Notes: a model not told the origin generated them from the sequence alone. A stretch of 36,113 nucleotides of DNA from an uncultured Eggerthellaceae bacterium (GCA_910585565.1 CAJUFC010000005.1:1-36113), one strand, 5' to 3'; shown: positions 8,077-16,456, counted from the stretch's first letter. Numbers and translations: made by a program.

Positions 8077-8102
8077 TATTATGGTTCCAAAATCCATTGG
8101 AA
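8077..8102. promoter_or_regulatory. Shared divergent promoter region of dnaG and dgt with inverted repeat
   Basis: The 71-bp gap between the two starts holds TATTAT on the plus strand (8077-8082) overlapping CATAAT on the minus strand (8078-8083), each one mismatch from TATAAT. Next to them is a perfect inverted repeat, TTCCAA-N6-TTGGAA (8085-8102). It would lie in the dnaG promoter spacer and downstream of the dgt -10, so one protein could affect both genes. The -35 boxes are weak. Confidence 0.4.
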
Positions 8103-8121
8103 ATTATAAGAGGTTTCTTGC

Positions 8122-9348
8122 ATGGGCGAGATGCGCAATTCCGAAATACCATACCTGTCGCTTGAGCCAGAGGTGGAGGCGTCCATCCTGCGCGACCGCC
8201 AGGCAGGCGCCCTGAGCCCGTCTGCCTTTGACGACGACGCCGTGACGCGGCGCGAGGATCTGCCCCACGACCGTGCAACGCTCGCACGCCCGGCGTTCGT
8301 GCGCGACATCGAGAAGATCGTGAACGTGCCGGCATACAACCGCTATGCCGGAAAGACCCAGGTGTTCTCGTTCGTCAACAACGACGACATCACGCGGCGC
8401 GGGCTGCACGTGCAGCTCGTCGCGCGCGTCGCCAAGGGCATCGGGCGCCTGCTCGGGCTCAACGTAGACCTCATCGAGGCCATCGCGCTCGGTCACGACG
8501 TCGGGCATACGCCGTTCGGGCATGCCGGCGAGCGCTTCTTGTCGAAGTGCTACCACGAACGCACCGGGCGCTACTTCAACCACAACGTGCACTCGGTGCG
8601 CGTGCTCGACCAGCTCTATCCGCGCAACATCTCGCTCCAGACGCTGGATGGCGTTTTGTCGCACAACGGCGAGTTCTGCTGCCAGACGCTGTCACGCGGC
8701 AGCGTGCACGACTTCGAGACGCTGGATGCCACCGTCGAGCAGTGCATCGCCGACGAAGGCACCATCGCAACGCTTCGACCCTCCACCCTAGAAGGCGCCG
8801 TCGTGCGCGTCAGCGACATGATCGCGTATGTGGGCAAAGACCGCGCAGACGCGCTCGCCATGGGGGTCATCGACTCCATCGACGTGTTCGACAGCACGGT
8901 GATCGGCAAGGACAACGCCCGCATCATCAACAACATGACCATCGACATCGTGAACAACAGCTACGGCCAAGACCGCATAGCCATGAGCCCTGAGGCCTTC
9001 GCCGACCTCAAGCTAGCGAAGCGCCAGAACTATGAGATGATCTACGCCAAGGAGGGCATGCTGGACGATGCCTCCAACTACGTGGACGAAATGTTCGAGG
9101 AGCTGTACGACAAGCTGCTCTCAGACATCGCAGCCGGAGACGAGGACTCCCCCATCTTCCGCCATCACATCAGGAAGCTCGGGACGATATCGCACTCGGT
9201 GAGCGCGATCGACTACCTGTCGGAGGAGCCGAACCAGATCGTCGTCGACTATATCTCGTCGATGACCGACGACTACTTCATGAGCCTGTACCAGCGGCTC
9301 TTTCCAGGTCACGAAAAAGAGATCAGGATGCGCGGCTACTCCGTCTAG
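8122..9348 (+). CDS. Deoxyguanosinetriphosphate triphosphohydrolase-like HD-domain protein
   Basis: This 408-residue HD-superfamily phosphohydrolase belongs to the dGTPase family, which cleaves dNTPs to nucleosides and triphosphate. The metal-binding set is visible: His96 in TRRGLHVQLV, His125-Asp126 in ALGHDVGHTPFGH, a NHNVHSVRVLD motif at about 154, and a later Asp in RVSDMIAYVGKD. AGAGG lies 8 bases before the ATG. The family often sits beside dnaG in Gram-positive bacteria; here it is divergent from it, which fits a role in dNTP pool control during replication. Exact nucleotide preference is unknown. Confidence 0.9.
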   Translation: MGEMRNSEIPYLSLEPEVEASILRDRQAGALSPSAFDDDAVTRREDLPHDRATLARPAFVRDIEKIVNVPAYNRYAGKTQVFSFVNNDDITRRGLHVQLVARVAKGIGRLLGLNVDLIEAIALGHDVGHTPFGHAGERFLSKCYHERTGRYFNHNVHSVRVLDQLYPRNISLQTLDGVLSHNGEFCCQTLSRGSVHDFETLDATVEQCIADEGTIATLRPSTLEGAVVRVSDMIAYVGKDRADALAMGVIDSIDVFDSTVIGKDNARIINNMTIDIVNNSYGQDRIAMSPEAFADLKLAKRQNYEMIYAKEGMLDDASNYVDEMFEELYDKLLSDIAAGDEDSPIFRHHIRKLGTISHSVSAIDYLSEEPNQIVVDYISSMTDDYFMSLYQRLFPGHEKEIRMRGYSV

Positions 9349-9410
9349 CCAGACAAAAGCGCGCCTGCGGCCATGCTCGCCCTCACGACAATCTCCGCTC
9401 CCCTGCGGCC

Positions 9411-9893
9411 CTACGGGCACACGTAGCCGGTGTCGTCGATGAGGTCGTCCCCGTCCGCAGCACCCGTCGCCAAGGCGTCGCAGCGCTCGTTCTCGGGATT
9501 GCCGGCATGCCCCTTCACCCAGACGTAGTCGACCTCATGGTCCTTCATGGCCGCCAACAGCCTCTGCCACAGGTCAATGTTCTTGACGGGCCTGCGATCA
9601 GCGGTCTTCCATCCGCGCTTGGCCCAGCTTTCGATCCAGCGCTGGCTGAAGGCGTTCACGACATACTGGGAGTCGGTGTACACCGTCACCTCGCACGGCG
9701 ACTTCAGCGCCTCCAGCGCCTCGATTACGCCCAGCAGCTCCATGCGGTTGTTGGTGGTGTTGGCAAACCCCTGGCTCAGCTCGCGGTCATAGACGTTGCC
9801 GTCAGCCGAGACGAAGCGGAGCAAGACGCCATAGCCGCCTCTGCCCGGATTTCCGCGCGAGGACCCGTCGGTATAGATATCGACATGTTTCAT
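9411..9893 (-). CDS. rnhA: Ribonuclease HI
   Basis: RNase HI degrades the RNA strand of RNA-DNA hybrids. From the ATG at 9893 the product is 160 residues, close to the E. coli enzyme, with the catalytic residues Asp9 (YTDGSSRGNPG), Glu52 (NNRMELLG), Asp74 (YTDSQY), His129 (VKGHAG) and Asp139 (ERCDALA). The frame is open further upstream, but that part runs through the hppA terminator. An ATG at 9920 is possible; neither start has a clear ribosome-binding site. It lies downstream of hppA on the same strand and converges with dgt over a 62-bp gap in which I see no terminator. Confidence 0.95.
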   Translation of the reverse strand: MKHVDIYTDGSSRGNPGRGGYGVLLRFVSADGNVYDRELSQGFANTTNNRMELLGVIEALEALKSPCEVTVYTDSQYVVNAFSQRWIESWAKRGWKTADRRPVKNIDLWQRLLAAMKDHEVDYVWVKGHAGNPENERCDALATGAADGDDLIDDTGYVCP

Positions 9894-9937
9894 AGTGACA
9901 GATTGGTTCGTGGTAGGCATAGCAGTGCATGAATGCG

Positions 9938-9964
9938 CGAAGGGGGCTGCATGAGCCCCCTTCG
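9938..9964 (-). terminator. Hairpin terminator-like structure after hppA
   Basis: GAAGGGGGCT and AGCCCCCTTC pair perfectly around a 5-base loop, extended by one C-G pair to an 11-bp stem, starting 11 bases after the hppA stop. The T-run expected of an intrinsic terminator is missing on both strands. It is 44 bases before the rnhA start. Confidence 0.65.
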
Positions 9965-9975
9965 TCGCCAAAGAC

Positions 9976-12123
9976 CTAGAGCATGGTCTGGATCATGATG
10001 AACAAGGGCGAGAACGTGAGGGACACGATTGTCATGAGGTTGATGAGGATGTTCATGGACGGGCCAGACGTGTCCTTGAACGGATCGCCCACCGTATCGC
10101 CCACGACGGCTGCCTTGTGGGCCTCAGACCCCTTGCCGCCATGGAAGCCCTGCTCGATGTACTTCTTGGCGTTGTCCCAAGCGCCGCCGGCATTCGACAT
10201 GAAGATGGCCATCAACATGCCGGTCGCCACAGCGCCCGCCAAGAAACCACCCAGCATCGCCGGGTCGATGCAGCCGATGACGACAGGCACGACGATGGAG
10301 ATGATGCCCGGCGTCATCATTTCGTGCAGCGCCGAGGTCGTCGAGATGCCGACGCACTTGTCGTACTCGGGCTCGGCCTTGTATTCCATGATGCCCGGGA
10401 TCTCACGGAACTGGCGGCGCACCTCTTCCACCATCGCATGCGCAGCACGCGACACGGCACCCATAGTGAGCGCCGCGAACATGAACGGCATCATGGCACC
10501 CAGGAAGATGCCGGCCACGATGAGCGGGTCGGTGAGCGACAGCTCGAACGACGGGATGGTGTGATGCATCGTCGCCTGATACGAGACGAACAGCGAGATG
10601 GCAGACAGGCCCGCGCTGGAGATGGCAAAGCCCTTGGCGATGGCCGCCGTGGTGTTGCCAACCGCATCCAGCGAGTCGGTGCGCTCGCGCACCTCTTCGG
10701 GAAGCCCCGCCATCTCGGCGATGCCGCCCGCGTTGTCAGCCACCGGACCATAGGCGTCCACGCCAACGGTGATGGCCGTGTTGGAGAGCATGCCGGTCGC
10801 CGCAAGGCCAACGCCGAACAGACCGACGACGATGCCGTTCTCGATGCCAGCCTCAGCTGCCAGCGGGAAGGCCATGTTGCCGCACAGATAGGCGCCGATG
10901 ATGGCAAGCGCCACCAGCACGATGGGCGCGATGGTGGAAAGCATGCCTGTGCCGATGCCCTCGATGATGACGGTGGCAGGACCGGTCTCGGCTGCCTGAG
11001 CGATCTTGTGGACCGGCTTGTAATGATCCGAGCAGAAGTACTCGGTGATCTTGCCGATGGCAAGCCCGGCGACAAGCCCGCACAAAACGCTGCCGAACAG
11101 CCACACCGGGTTCGACGTCTCGGTCATCGAGTTCCAGACCAAGAACAGCGCCAAGATGACGGCGATCTCGATGGCGGCGGCGACGTATGTGCCGCGGTTG
11201 AGCGCCTTGTGCAGATCGGCGCCCTCTTTGGTGCGCACGGCGAACAGGCCGATGATGGACGTGATGATGCCGCAGGCAGCGATCACGACCGGGATCACGA
11301 TGGCCCAGATGAGATCGTTGCCGATGAAGTAGCCGCCCAGAGCACCGAACGTGACGGCCAGGATCGTAGGCGCCAGGATGGAGCCGGTGTAGCTCTCGAA
11401 GAGGTCGGCGCCCATGCCAGCGACGTCGCCCACGTTGTCGCCCACGTTGTCGGCGATGGTGGCCGGGTTGCGCGGGTCGTCCTCGGGGATGCCAGCCTCC
11501 ACCTTGCCCACGAGGTCGGCGCCCACGTCAGCGGCCTTCGTGTAGATGCCGCCGCCGACGCGCGCGAAGAGCGCCACGGCAGACGCACCCGTGGCAAAGC
11601 CCTCGACCATGCCGATGTGCTCGTGCGCGATCGCCATGATCTGGCCGGTGGCGTCAAAGCCGGTGATGCCGCCGAACACCAGCAAGATCAGCCACAGCGA
11701 CAGGCCCATGAGCGCGAAGGAAGCCACGCACAGGCCCATCGTGAGGCCGCTTCGGAAGCTCACCGTCAGCGCTCGCGCCACCGAGGCCTCGGCGGCGTAA
11801 GCGGTGCGCGTGTTCGCCCTCGTAGCAACATGCATTCCAACGTAGCCCGCAGCTGCCGAAAGAATGCCACCTGTTATGAAAGCGAGCGCCGTGATCCACG
11901 ACAAGGCGACGGCCATGACGATCGCGACGATCACCATGAATATGACGAGGAGCTTGTACTCGCTCATCAAGAACGCCTTGGCGCCTTGCTGGATCTTGAT
12001 AGAGATGCCGTTCATCTTGTCGGAGCCCGGATCTTGCCGGAGCACCCAGTTTCCCAGATAGACCGCAACGCATATGCCGATGAGCGCACATACGGGAGCC
12101 ATCCAGGCGATTGCCGTAGTCAC
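9976..12123 (-). CDS. hppA: Membrane-bound ion-pumping pyrophosphatase, K+-dependent, probably Na+-transporting
   Basis: This 715-residue integral membrane enzyme couples PPi hydrolysis to Na+ and/or H+ export. It shows the family's PPi-binding segments: DVGADLVGKVE (Asp199 to Glu209), DNVGDNVGDVAG at about 225, and GDTVGDPFKDTSGPS near the C-terminus, with about 16 membrane spans. In GNTTAAIAKG the decisive position is Ala493 rather than Lys, the mark of the K+-dependent subfamily. The membrane-gate Glu243 in GADLFESY sits where Na+-pumping members have it, so Na+ (or Na+/H+) transport is likely by inference. The GTG start at 12123 has AAGGAGG just upstream; the longer reading of the frame has no support. 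PPi could come from the acyl-CoA ligase and biosynthesis, saving ATP in an anaerobe. Confidence 0.95.
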   Translation of the reverse strand: MTTAIAWMAPVCALIGICVAVYLGNWVLRQDPGSDKMNGISIKIQQGAKAFLMSEYKLLVIFMVIVAIVMAVALSWITALAFITGGILSAAAGYVGMHVATRANTRTAYAAEASVARALTVSFRSGLTMGLCVASFALMGLSLWLILLVFGGITGFDATGQIMAIAHEHIGMVEGFATGASAVALFARVGGGIYTKAADVGADLVGKVEAGIPEDDPRNPATIADNVGDNVGDVAGMGADLFESYTGSILAPTILAVTFGALGGYFIGNDLIWAIVIPVVIAACGIITSIIGLFAVRTKEGADLHKALNRGTYVAAAIEIAVILALFLVWNSMTETSNPVWLFGSVLCGLVAGLAIGKITEYFCSDHYKPVHKIAQAAETGPATVIIEGIGTGMLSTIAPIVLVALAIIGAYLCGNMAFPLAAEAGIENGIVVGLFGVGLAATGMLSNTAITVGVDAYGPVADNAGGIAEMAGLPEEVRERTDSLDAVGNTTAAIAKGFAISSAGLSAISLFVSYQATMHHTIPSFELSLTDPLIVAGIFLGAMMPFMFAALTMGAVSRAAHAMVEEVRRQFREIPGIMEYKAEPEYDKCVGISTTSALHEMMTPGIISIVVPVVIGCIDPAMLGGFLAGAVATGMLMAIFMSNAGGAWDNAKKYIEQGFHGGKGSEAHKAAVVGDTVGDPFKDTSGPSMNILINLMTIVSLTFSPLFIMIQTML

Positions 12124-12167
12124 GTTTCCTCCTTCGTTCGTATTGGCTATGCAAAAACGTGCTTTCC

Positions 12168-12197
12168 AGTATGCCCATTCTAGAGGAACGCACGCAA
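12168..12197 (-). promoter_or_regulatory. Weak candidate promoter of hppA
   Basis: On the minus strand TTGCGT (12192-12197) and CATACT (12168-12173) are spaced 18 bp, 45 bp before the GTG start. Each box is only a partial match to the consensus. Confidence 0.3.
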
Positions 12198-12271
12198 AAA
12201 CCATCAAACAAGATGACGAGAGGCCCCCGCCACTAGAGCGCTGGGAGCCTCGGGTGCGCCTCGTGAGCCAG

Positions 12272-12288
12272 CCCGTGACGCTCACGGG
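12272..12288 (-). terminator. Small perfect hairpin downstream of the hypothetical gene
   Basis: CCCGTGA-CGC-TCACGGG is a perfect 7-bp stem with a 3-base loop, 32 bp past the stop of the gene at 12321. No T-run follows, so termination is only possible. The rest of the 197-bp gap up to the hppA start holds the weak hppA promoter and nothing else I can name. Confidence 0.35.
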
Positions 12289-12320
12289 ACTCATGTGCAG
12301 CGCACCAAGATGCGCGCAAG

Positions 12321-12815
12321 CTACAGGTCGACCCAGGTGCCGTCCTCGTCTCTGCGAGCGCAGCTGTCCGCTTCGGTGCCCTGATACTCGTGCTCGCTTA
12401 TCTGAACGAGCGACAGATATTCGCGCAGCTCAGAGGCGTCGGCATCCTCCCAATCCACATCCTCCCACTCATAGGCATCGACATCAGGGATGCGGCACTC
12501 GCCCGTGATAGTACTGGTGATGCGCAGCAGGCAGACGCTCTCTTTCGGGTCGTCCGCAGGCGTGTGCCAGGAGGTCAGCACGAAGGGCATCTCGAAGCTC
12601 AGGCATAGCTTGTCTCCCACGACCTCCGCTTCTCCCACCTCGAACTCGTCTGAGTCCAGCACCTCGCACCAGCTGATGGCGTCCGCCACGCCGTCTTCGA
12701 GATAGCCGAGGTTATCCACCATCTCAGCTGCCTGAACGGGCTGCTCGACGTATGCCCCCACTGCCTCCCACAGCAGCGTCTCTTGCAAAAGCTCTACCAG
12801 CTCGTCGCGCTCCAT
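12321..12815 (-). CDS. Hypothetical acidic protein, unrecognised
   Basis: I do not recognise this 164-residue protein. The ATG at 12815 follows a GGAGG nine bases upstream, and codon usage matches its neighbours, so it is very likely a real gene; an earlier ATG at 12863 lacks such a site. The product is strongly acidic, with a dense run of Asp, Glu and Trp near residues 112-130 (EWEDVDWEDADASE) and no signal peptide or membrane span. The first 40 residues look helical (LVELLQETLLWEAVGAYVEQ) and the middle, with alternating charged and hydrophobic residues, looks like beta strands. It lies alone between hppA and the divergent asnB with a 274-bp upstream gap. It may be a small lineage-specific soluble protein; function unknown. 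Confidence 0.75.
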   Translation of the reverse strand: MERDELVELLQETLLWEAVGAYVEQPVQAAEMVDNLGYLEDGVADAISWCEVLDSDEFEVGEAEVVGDKLCLSFEMPFVLTSWHTPADDPKESVCLLRITSTITGECRIPDVDAYEWEDVDWEDADASELREYLSLVQISEHEYQGTEADSCARRDEDGTWVDL

Positions 12816-12973
12816 CGCTTCGCACCTCCGTCGATCGTCTGCGTTTTGTCGCGCCACGCCCATGCTTTGCGCCAGCGCGACAGTGCCATTCTATCCGATG
12901 CCGAGCGCATCCCGACAAGGATGCGACCGCACGATGTAATCGAGGCACGCACCCGCCGAGAACGTCGATGCCG

Positions 12974-13003
12974 TTGTGATGACGGCAGGATGCAGCTTTG
13001 AAT
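12974..13003 (+). promoter_or_regulatory. Weak candidate promoter of asnB
   Basis: TTGTGA (12974-12979) and TTGAAT (12998-13003) are spaced 18 bp, which would give a leader of about 80 bases carrying the tandem repeats. The match to consensus is partial. I see nothing else recognisable in the 274-bp gap. Confidence 0.3.
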
Positions 13004-13042
13004 GGCGTCGCCCGTATCGTCTCGAATGGATTTCGGCCAACC

Positions 13043-13078
13043 CTACGAGAAGAGCTACGAGAAGAGCTACGAGAAGAG
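13043..13078 (+). repeat. Three perfect 12-bp tandem repeats at the asnB ribosome-binding site
   Basis: CTACGAGAAGAG occurs three times with no gap or mismatch, ending 11 bases before the asnB ATG. The last copy runs into GAAGAGG, the only purine-rich stretch that could act as ribosome-binding site. Each copy carries the same purine-rich core, so copy number could change translation efficiency. Confidence 0.9.
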
Positions 13079-13089
13079 GCATCGCTACC

Positions 13090-15078
13090 ATGTGCGGGAT
13101 ATGCGGATTCACCCATGCAGACCAAACGAACCACGCCGCTGAGCACGACCGGGACATCCTCGCGAGGATGTGCGACGTCATGGCCCATCGCGGGCCGGAC
13201 GGCGAGGGGTACTACGTCGATGACGGCATCGCGCTCGGGCATCGGCGGCTCGCGCTCGTGGACCTCTGCTCGGGAGGCCAGCCCATGGTGCGCCTCACGA
13301 GCGCCCCTGCGAGCACGACGATCTCGACCGACGACATGCGCGGCGATGTGCCGCATGCGGGCCCCGGCGCGCATACGCGCGGCGACTACGCCCTCGTCTT
13401 CAACGGAGAGATATACAACCACCGCTCGCTTGCGGCACGCCTCACGGCAGAGGGGTGGAAGCTCGACACGCGCTCCGACACCGAGGTGGTCTTGGTGGGA
13501 TACCTCGCCTGGGGGCCCGCCCGTCTGCTCGAGCTGCTGGAGGGGATGTTCGCGTTCGCCCTCTGGGACGGCCCGCGGCACGAGCTCTTCTGCGCGCGCG
13601 ACCCCTTCGGCATCAAGCCCTTCTACTACGCGACCGTCAACGGCCAGTTCGTCTTCGCGTCCGAGGTCAAGGCCATCCTCGAGCATCCCGGATACGAGCG
13701 CCGGCTCAACCGCAACGCGCTCGCACACTACCTGTGCTTCCAGTTCAACCCCCTCGACGAGACGTTCTTCGAGGGCATCTACAAGCTGGGTGCCGGGCAC
13801 TCGCTCACCGTCGGGAGGACAGGCGCGTGCCAGCTGGCGCGCTACTGGGAGCCGCGCTTCTCCGCCCAGGGCGAGCGCCTTTCAGAACATGCGGCCACGC
13901 AGGCCATCGATGACGCGATGCGCCACAGCGTACAGCGCCATGGGGATGCCGACGTCGAGGTGGGCAGCCTCTTGTCCGGCGGCATCGACTCGAGCTACGT
14001 GTGCGGCTGCCACACGTCAAAGGAACGCCCGACGAAGACGTTCACCGTCGGGTTCAGCGAGTATGCTCGCGAGAAGGGACGTCGCGACGAGGTCGGCTGG
14101 GCGCGCGGCATCGCCGAGCGACTGAGCATCGAGGGCAGCTATCGCCGCATCGAGCGCGACGAATACCTGTCTGCGGCTCCGCGTGTGCAGTGGCACATGG
14201 ACGAGCCGCTGGGCGATCCGTCAGCCATCCCGCTCTTTTTCGTCAATCAGCTGGCGTCCTCCCGCGTCAAGGCCGTGCTGTCCGGGGAAGGCGCCGACGA
14301 GCTGTTCGGGGGATATCGCGTGTATGCCGCCCCCGCCCTGGCGGCAAGGCTCGCGTTTGCCCCCAAGGGCTTGCTGTCCGGGGCGGCGAAGGCGCTTCGC
14401 CGGATGGGGCTGCGCGGGTCGGGCTACCTCGAGCGCGCCGCACAGGGAACGTCTCGGTGGTACTACACGAACGCGAATGGCAAGGCATTCACATGCGAGG
14501 AGCGCACGCGCATCCTCAAGGACGGCGCACGTGGCGCCGAGCCGCCCCAAGACCTTGTTCGGCCCCTCTACGACAAGGCGCACGGGCTTGGGCTGGACGA
14601 CCCGACGAGCATGCAGCTCGTCGATGTGTCGTGCTGGCTCGTGAACGACATCCTGCTCAAGGCTGACAAGATGTCGATGGCCCATTCGGTGGAATGCCGC
14701 GTGCCCTATCTCGACAAGCACGTGTTCGCCGTCGCGAACGAGCTTCCTACGCCGATGAAGGTGTCGCGCACGCAGACGAAGCGTGCGCTGCGTGCCGCGT
14801 CGCTATCGGTGCTGCCCACCGAATGGGCCTATCGCGACAAGCTGGGCTTTCCCGTGCCGCTCGCGGAATGGCTGCGCCACGAGGACGTGGCGCGCGAGGT
14901 GCGCCGGTGGTTCGCAAGCGCAGAGGCGCGCGAGCTCTTTCATGTCGATGAGCTCGCGCGCCTCGTAGACGATCACTGCGCCGGCAAGGACCTCAGCCGC
15001 AGGATCTGGATCATATGGATGTTCCTCGTCTGGCACCGCATCTACTTCGTCGACCGGCGCCAGCCAGAGCTGCCGTGA
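13090..15078 (+). CDS. asnB: Asparagine synthase (glutamine-hydrolysing)
   Basis: AsnB makes asparagine from aspartate, ATP and glutamine. From MCGICGF, where Cys2 is the nucleophile of the class II glutaminase domain (about 1-240 with HRGPDGEG and FNGEIYNH), the product is 662 residues. The synthetase domain follows with the ATP pyrophosphatase loop LLSGGIDSS at about residue 300 and LSGEGADELFGGY at about 397. The start is fixed by the need for Cys2; the upstream reading of the frame is the repeat-bearing leader. An extra loop of about 25 residues after QPMVR is present in the glutaminase domain. It converges with gdhA, 7 bp away, joining ammonia capture with amide synthesis. The AsnB family also includes cell-wall amidating and antibiotic-related members, but no such context is here. 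Confidence 0.92.
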   Translation: MCGICGFTHADQTNHAAEHDRDILARMCDVMAHRGPDGEGYYVDDGIALGHRRLALVDLCSGGQPMVRLTSAPASTTISTDDMRGDVPHAGPGAHTRGDYALVFNGEIYNHRSLAARLTAEGWKLDTRSDTEVVLVGYLAWGPARLLELLEGMFAFALWDGPRHELFCARDPFGIKPFYYATVNGQFVFASEVKAILEHPGYERRLNRNALAHYLCFQFNPLDETFFEGIYKLGAGHSLTVGRTGACQLARYWEPRFSAQGERLSEHAATQAIDDAMRHSVQRHGDADVEVGSLLSGGIDSSYVCGCHTSKERPTKTFTVGFSEYAREKGRRDEVGWARGIAERLSIEGSYRRIERDEYLSAAPRVQWHMDEPLGDPSAIPLFFVNQLASSRVKAVLSGEGADELFGGYRVYAAPALAARLAFAPKGLLSGAAKALRRMGLRGSGYLERAAQGTSRWYYTNANGKAFTCEERTRILKDGARGAEPPQDLVRPLYDKAHGLGLDDPTSMQLVDVSCWLVNDILLKADKMSMAHSVECRVPYLDKHVFAVANELPTPMKVSRTQTKRALRAASLSVLPTEWAYRDKLGFPVPLAEWLRHEDVAREVRRWFASAEARELFHVDELARLVDDHCAGKDLSRRIWIIWMFLVWHRIYFVDRRQPELP

Positions 15079-15085
15079 GGTCGGC

Positions 15086-16417
15086 CTAGACGACGCCCTC
15101 GGCCATCATCGCGTTGGCGACCTTCTCGAAGCCGGCGATGTTGGCGCCCATGACGTAGTCGCCCTCATGGCCATAGCGGCGAGCCGCATCGTCGATTGCC
15201 TCAAAGATGGAGACCATGATGCCATGCAGCTTGGCGTCGACCTCCTCGAACGTCCAGGAGAGACGCTCGGAGTTCTGCGACATCTCGAGGCCAGATGTGG
15301 CCACGCCGCCGGCGTTTGCCGCCTTGCCCGGAATGAAGCAGACGCCGTTGTCTTGCAGGTACTCGGTCGCTTCGATCGTGGTGGGCATGTTGGCGCCCTC
15401 GGCCAGCACCGCACAGCCGTTCTTCACGAGGGCCTGGACGTCCTCCAGGAAGACCTCGTTCTGCGTTGCGCACGGAAGCGCGATGTCGCACGGCACCGCC
15501 CACACGCCGCGGCCCTCATGGTATTCGACGCCGTCCTTGCGCTGGGCATACTCAGAGATGCGGCCGCGCTCGACCTCTTTGATCTGCTTGACGAGCTCGA
15601 CGTCGATGCCCGATGGGTCATGAATCCAGCCCGTCGAGTCGGACAGCGTCACGACCTTCGCACCCAAGGCCTGCGCCTTCTGGGTCGCATAGATGGCGAC
15701 GTTGCCCGAGCCAGAAACGCACACCGTCTTGCCCTCGAAGGAGTCGCCCTTGCTCTTGAGGTATTCCTGCGTGATGTAGACGAGCCCGTAGCCGGTCGCC
15801 TCGGTGCGGGCAAGCGAACCGCCAAAGCTGAGGCCTTTGCCCGTGAGGACGCCTTCGAACACGTTTTTAATCTTCTTGTACTGGCCGAACATGTAGCCGA
15901 TCTCACGTGCGCCCGTGCCGATGTCGCCGGCCGGGACGTCCGTGTCAGCGCCGATGTAGCGCGAGAGCTCGGTCATGAACGACTGGCAGAAGCGCATGAT
16001 CTCCATGTCGGACTTGCCCTTCGGGTCGAAGTCGCAGCCGCCCTTGCCGCCACCCATAGGCAGCGTCGTCAGGCTATTCTTGAAGATCTGCTCGAAGCCG
16101 AGGAACTTGATGATGCCAAGATTGACGCTCGGATGCAGGCGCAGCCCGCCCTTGTAGGGGCCGATCGCAGAGTTGAACTGCACGCGGAAGGCGCGGTTGA
16201 CATGAACGTTGCCCGCGTCGTCCACCCACGGCACGCGGAAGATGATCGCACGCTCCGGCTCGACCAGGCGCTCGAGCAGCGACGCCTTCTCGTACTCTGG
16301 GTGGGCCTCGATGACCGGGTCAAGGGACTGCAGCACCTCGGTGACAGCCTGGATGAACTCGGGCTGCTCGGCATTCTTCTCTTTGACCTGCGCGATGATG
16401 CGCTCTGTGTACTTCAA
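15086..16417 (-). CDS. gdhA: Glutamate dehydrogenase, probably NADP-dependent
   Basis: The enzyme interconverts 2-oxoglutarate plus ammonia and glutamate. It matches hexameric bacterial GDH throughout: RVQFNSAIGPYKGGLR, the catalytic lysine in PMGGGKGGCDFD, VPAGDIGTGAREIGYM, SGSGNVAIYA in the Rossmann domain, and NAGGVATSGLEMSQN. The stretch LSDSTG after the second strand of that domain resembles NADP-using enzymes. I prefer a TTG start at 16417, preceded by AAGGAGG five bases upstream, which gives 443 residues and lines up with the first residues of clostridial GDH. The ATG at 16471 also has AAAAGGAG before it, but a perfect TATAAT lies between the two, so it would probably be upstream of the transcript. 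Confidence 0.96.
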   Translation of the reverse strand: MKYTERIIAQVKEKNAEQPEFIQAVTEVLQSLDPVIEAHPEYEKASLLERLVEPERAIIFRVPWVDDAGNVHVNRAFRVQFNSAIGPYKGGLRLHPSVNLGIIKFLGFEQIFKNSLTTLPMGGGKGGCDFDPKGKSDMEIMRFCQSFMTELSRYIGADTDVPAGDIGTGAREIGYMFGQYKKIKNVFEGVLTGKGLSFGGSLARTEATGYGLVYITQEYLKSKGDSFEGKTVCVSGSGNVAIYATQKAQALGAKVVTLSDSTGWIHDPSGIDVELVKQIKEVERGRISEYAQRKDGVEYHEGRGVWAVPCDIALPCATQNEVFLEDVQALVKNGCAVLAEGANMPTTIEATEYLQDNGVCFIPGKAANAGGVATSGLEMSQNSERLSWTFEEVDAKLHGIMVSIFEAIDDAARRYGHEGDYVMGANIAGFEKVANAMMAEGVV

Positions 16418-16450
16418 CTTCTCCTCCTTCGTGGCAAACCAGTTGCCTCG

Positions 16451-16456
16451 ATTATA
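16451..16456 (-). promoter_or_regulatory. -10 box of gdhA
   Basis: A perfect TATAAT on the minus strand lies 33 bp before the TTG start and 14 bp inside the alternative ATG reading. It would place the transcript start near 16444. The -35 is not clear. The remaining gap to 16605 holds no named feature. Confidence 0.5.

Noticed and set aside
5690..8215. 841-codon plus-strand open frame across def and dnaG
   Set aside because: It crosses two real minus-strand genes and the dnaG promoter, and has no domain. The same reasoning applies to 10117-12183, 17873-20410, 29778-32207 and 33165-34616.
9364..9410. Repeat of CCTGCGGCC between dgt and rnhA as a functional element
   Set aside because: Only two short direct copies in GC-rich sequence, with no hairpin potential of note.
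13043..13078. CRISPR array
   Set aside because: The repeats are 12 bp, directly adjacent and have no spacers; no cas gene is present.
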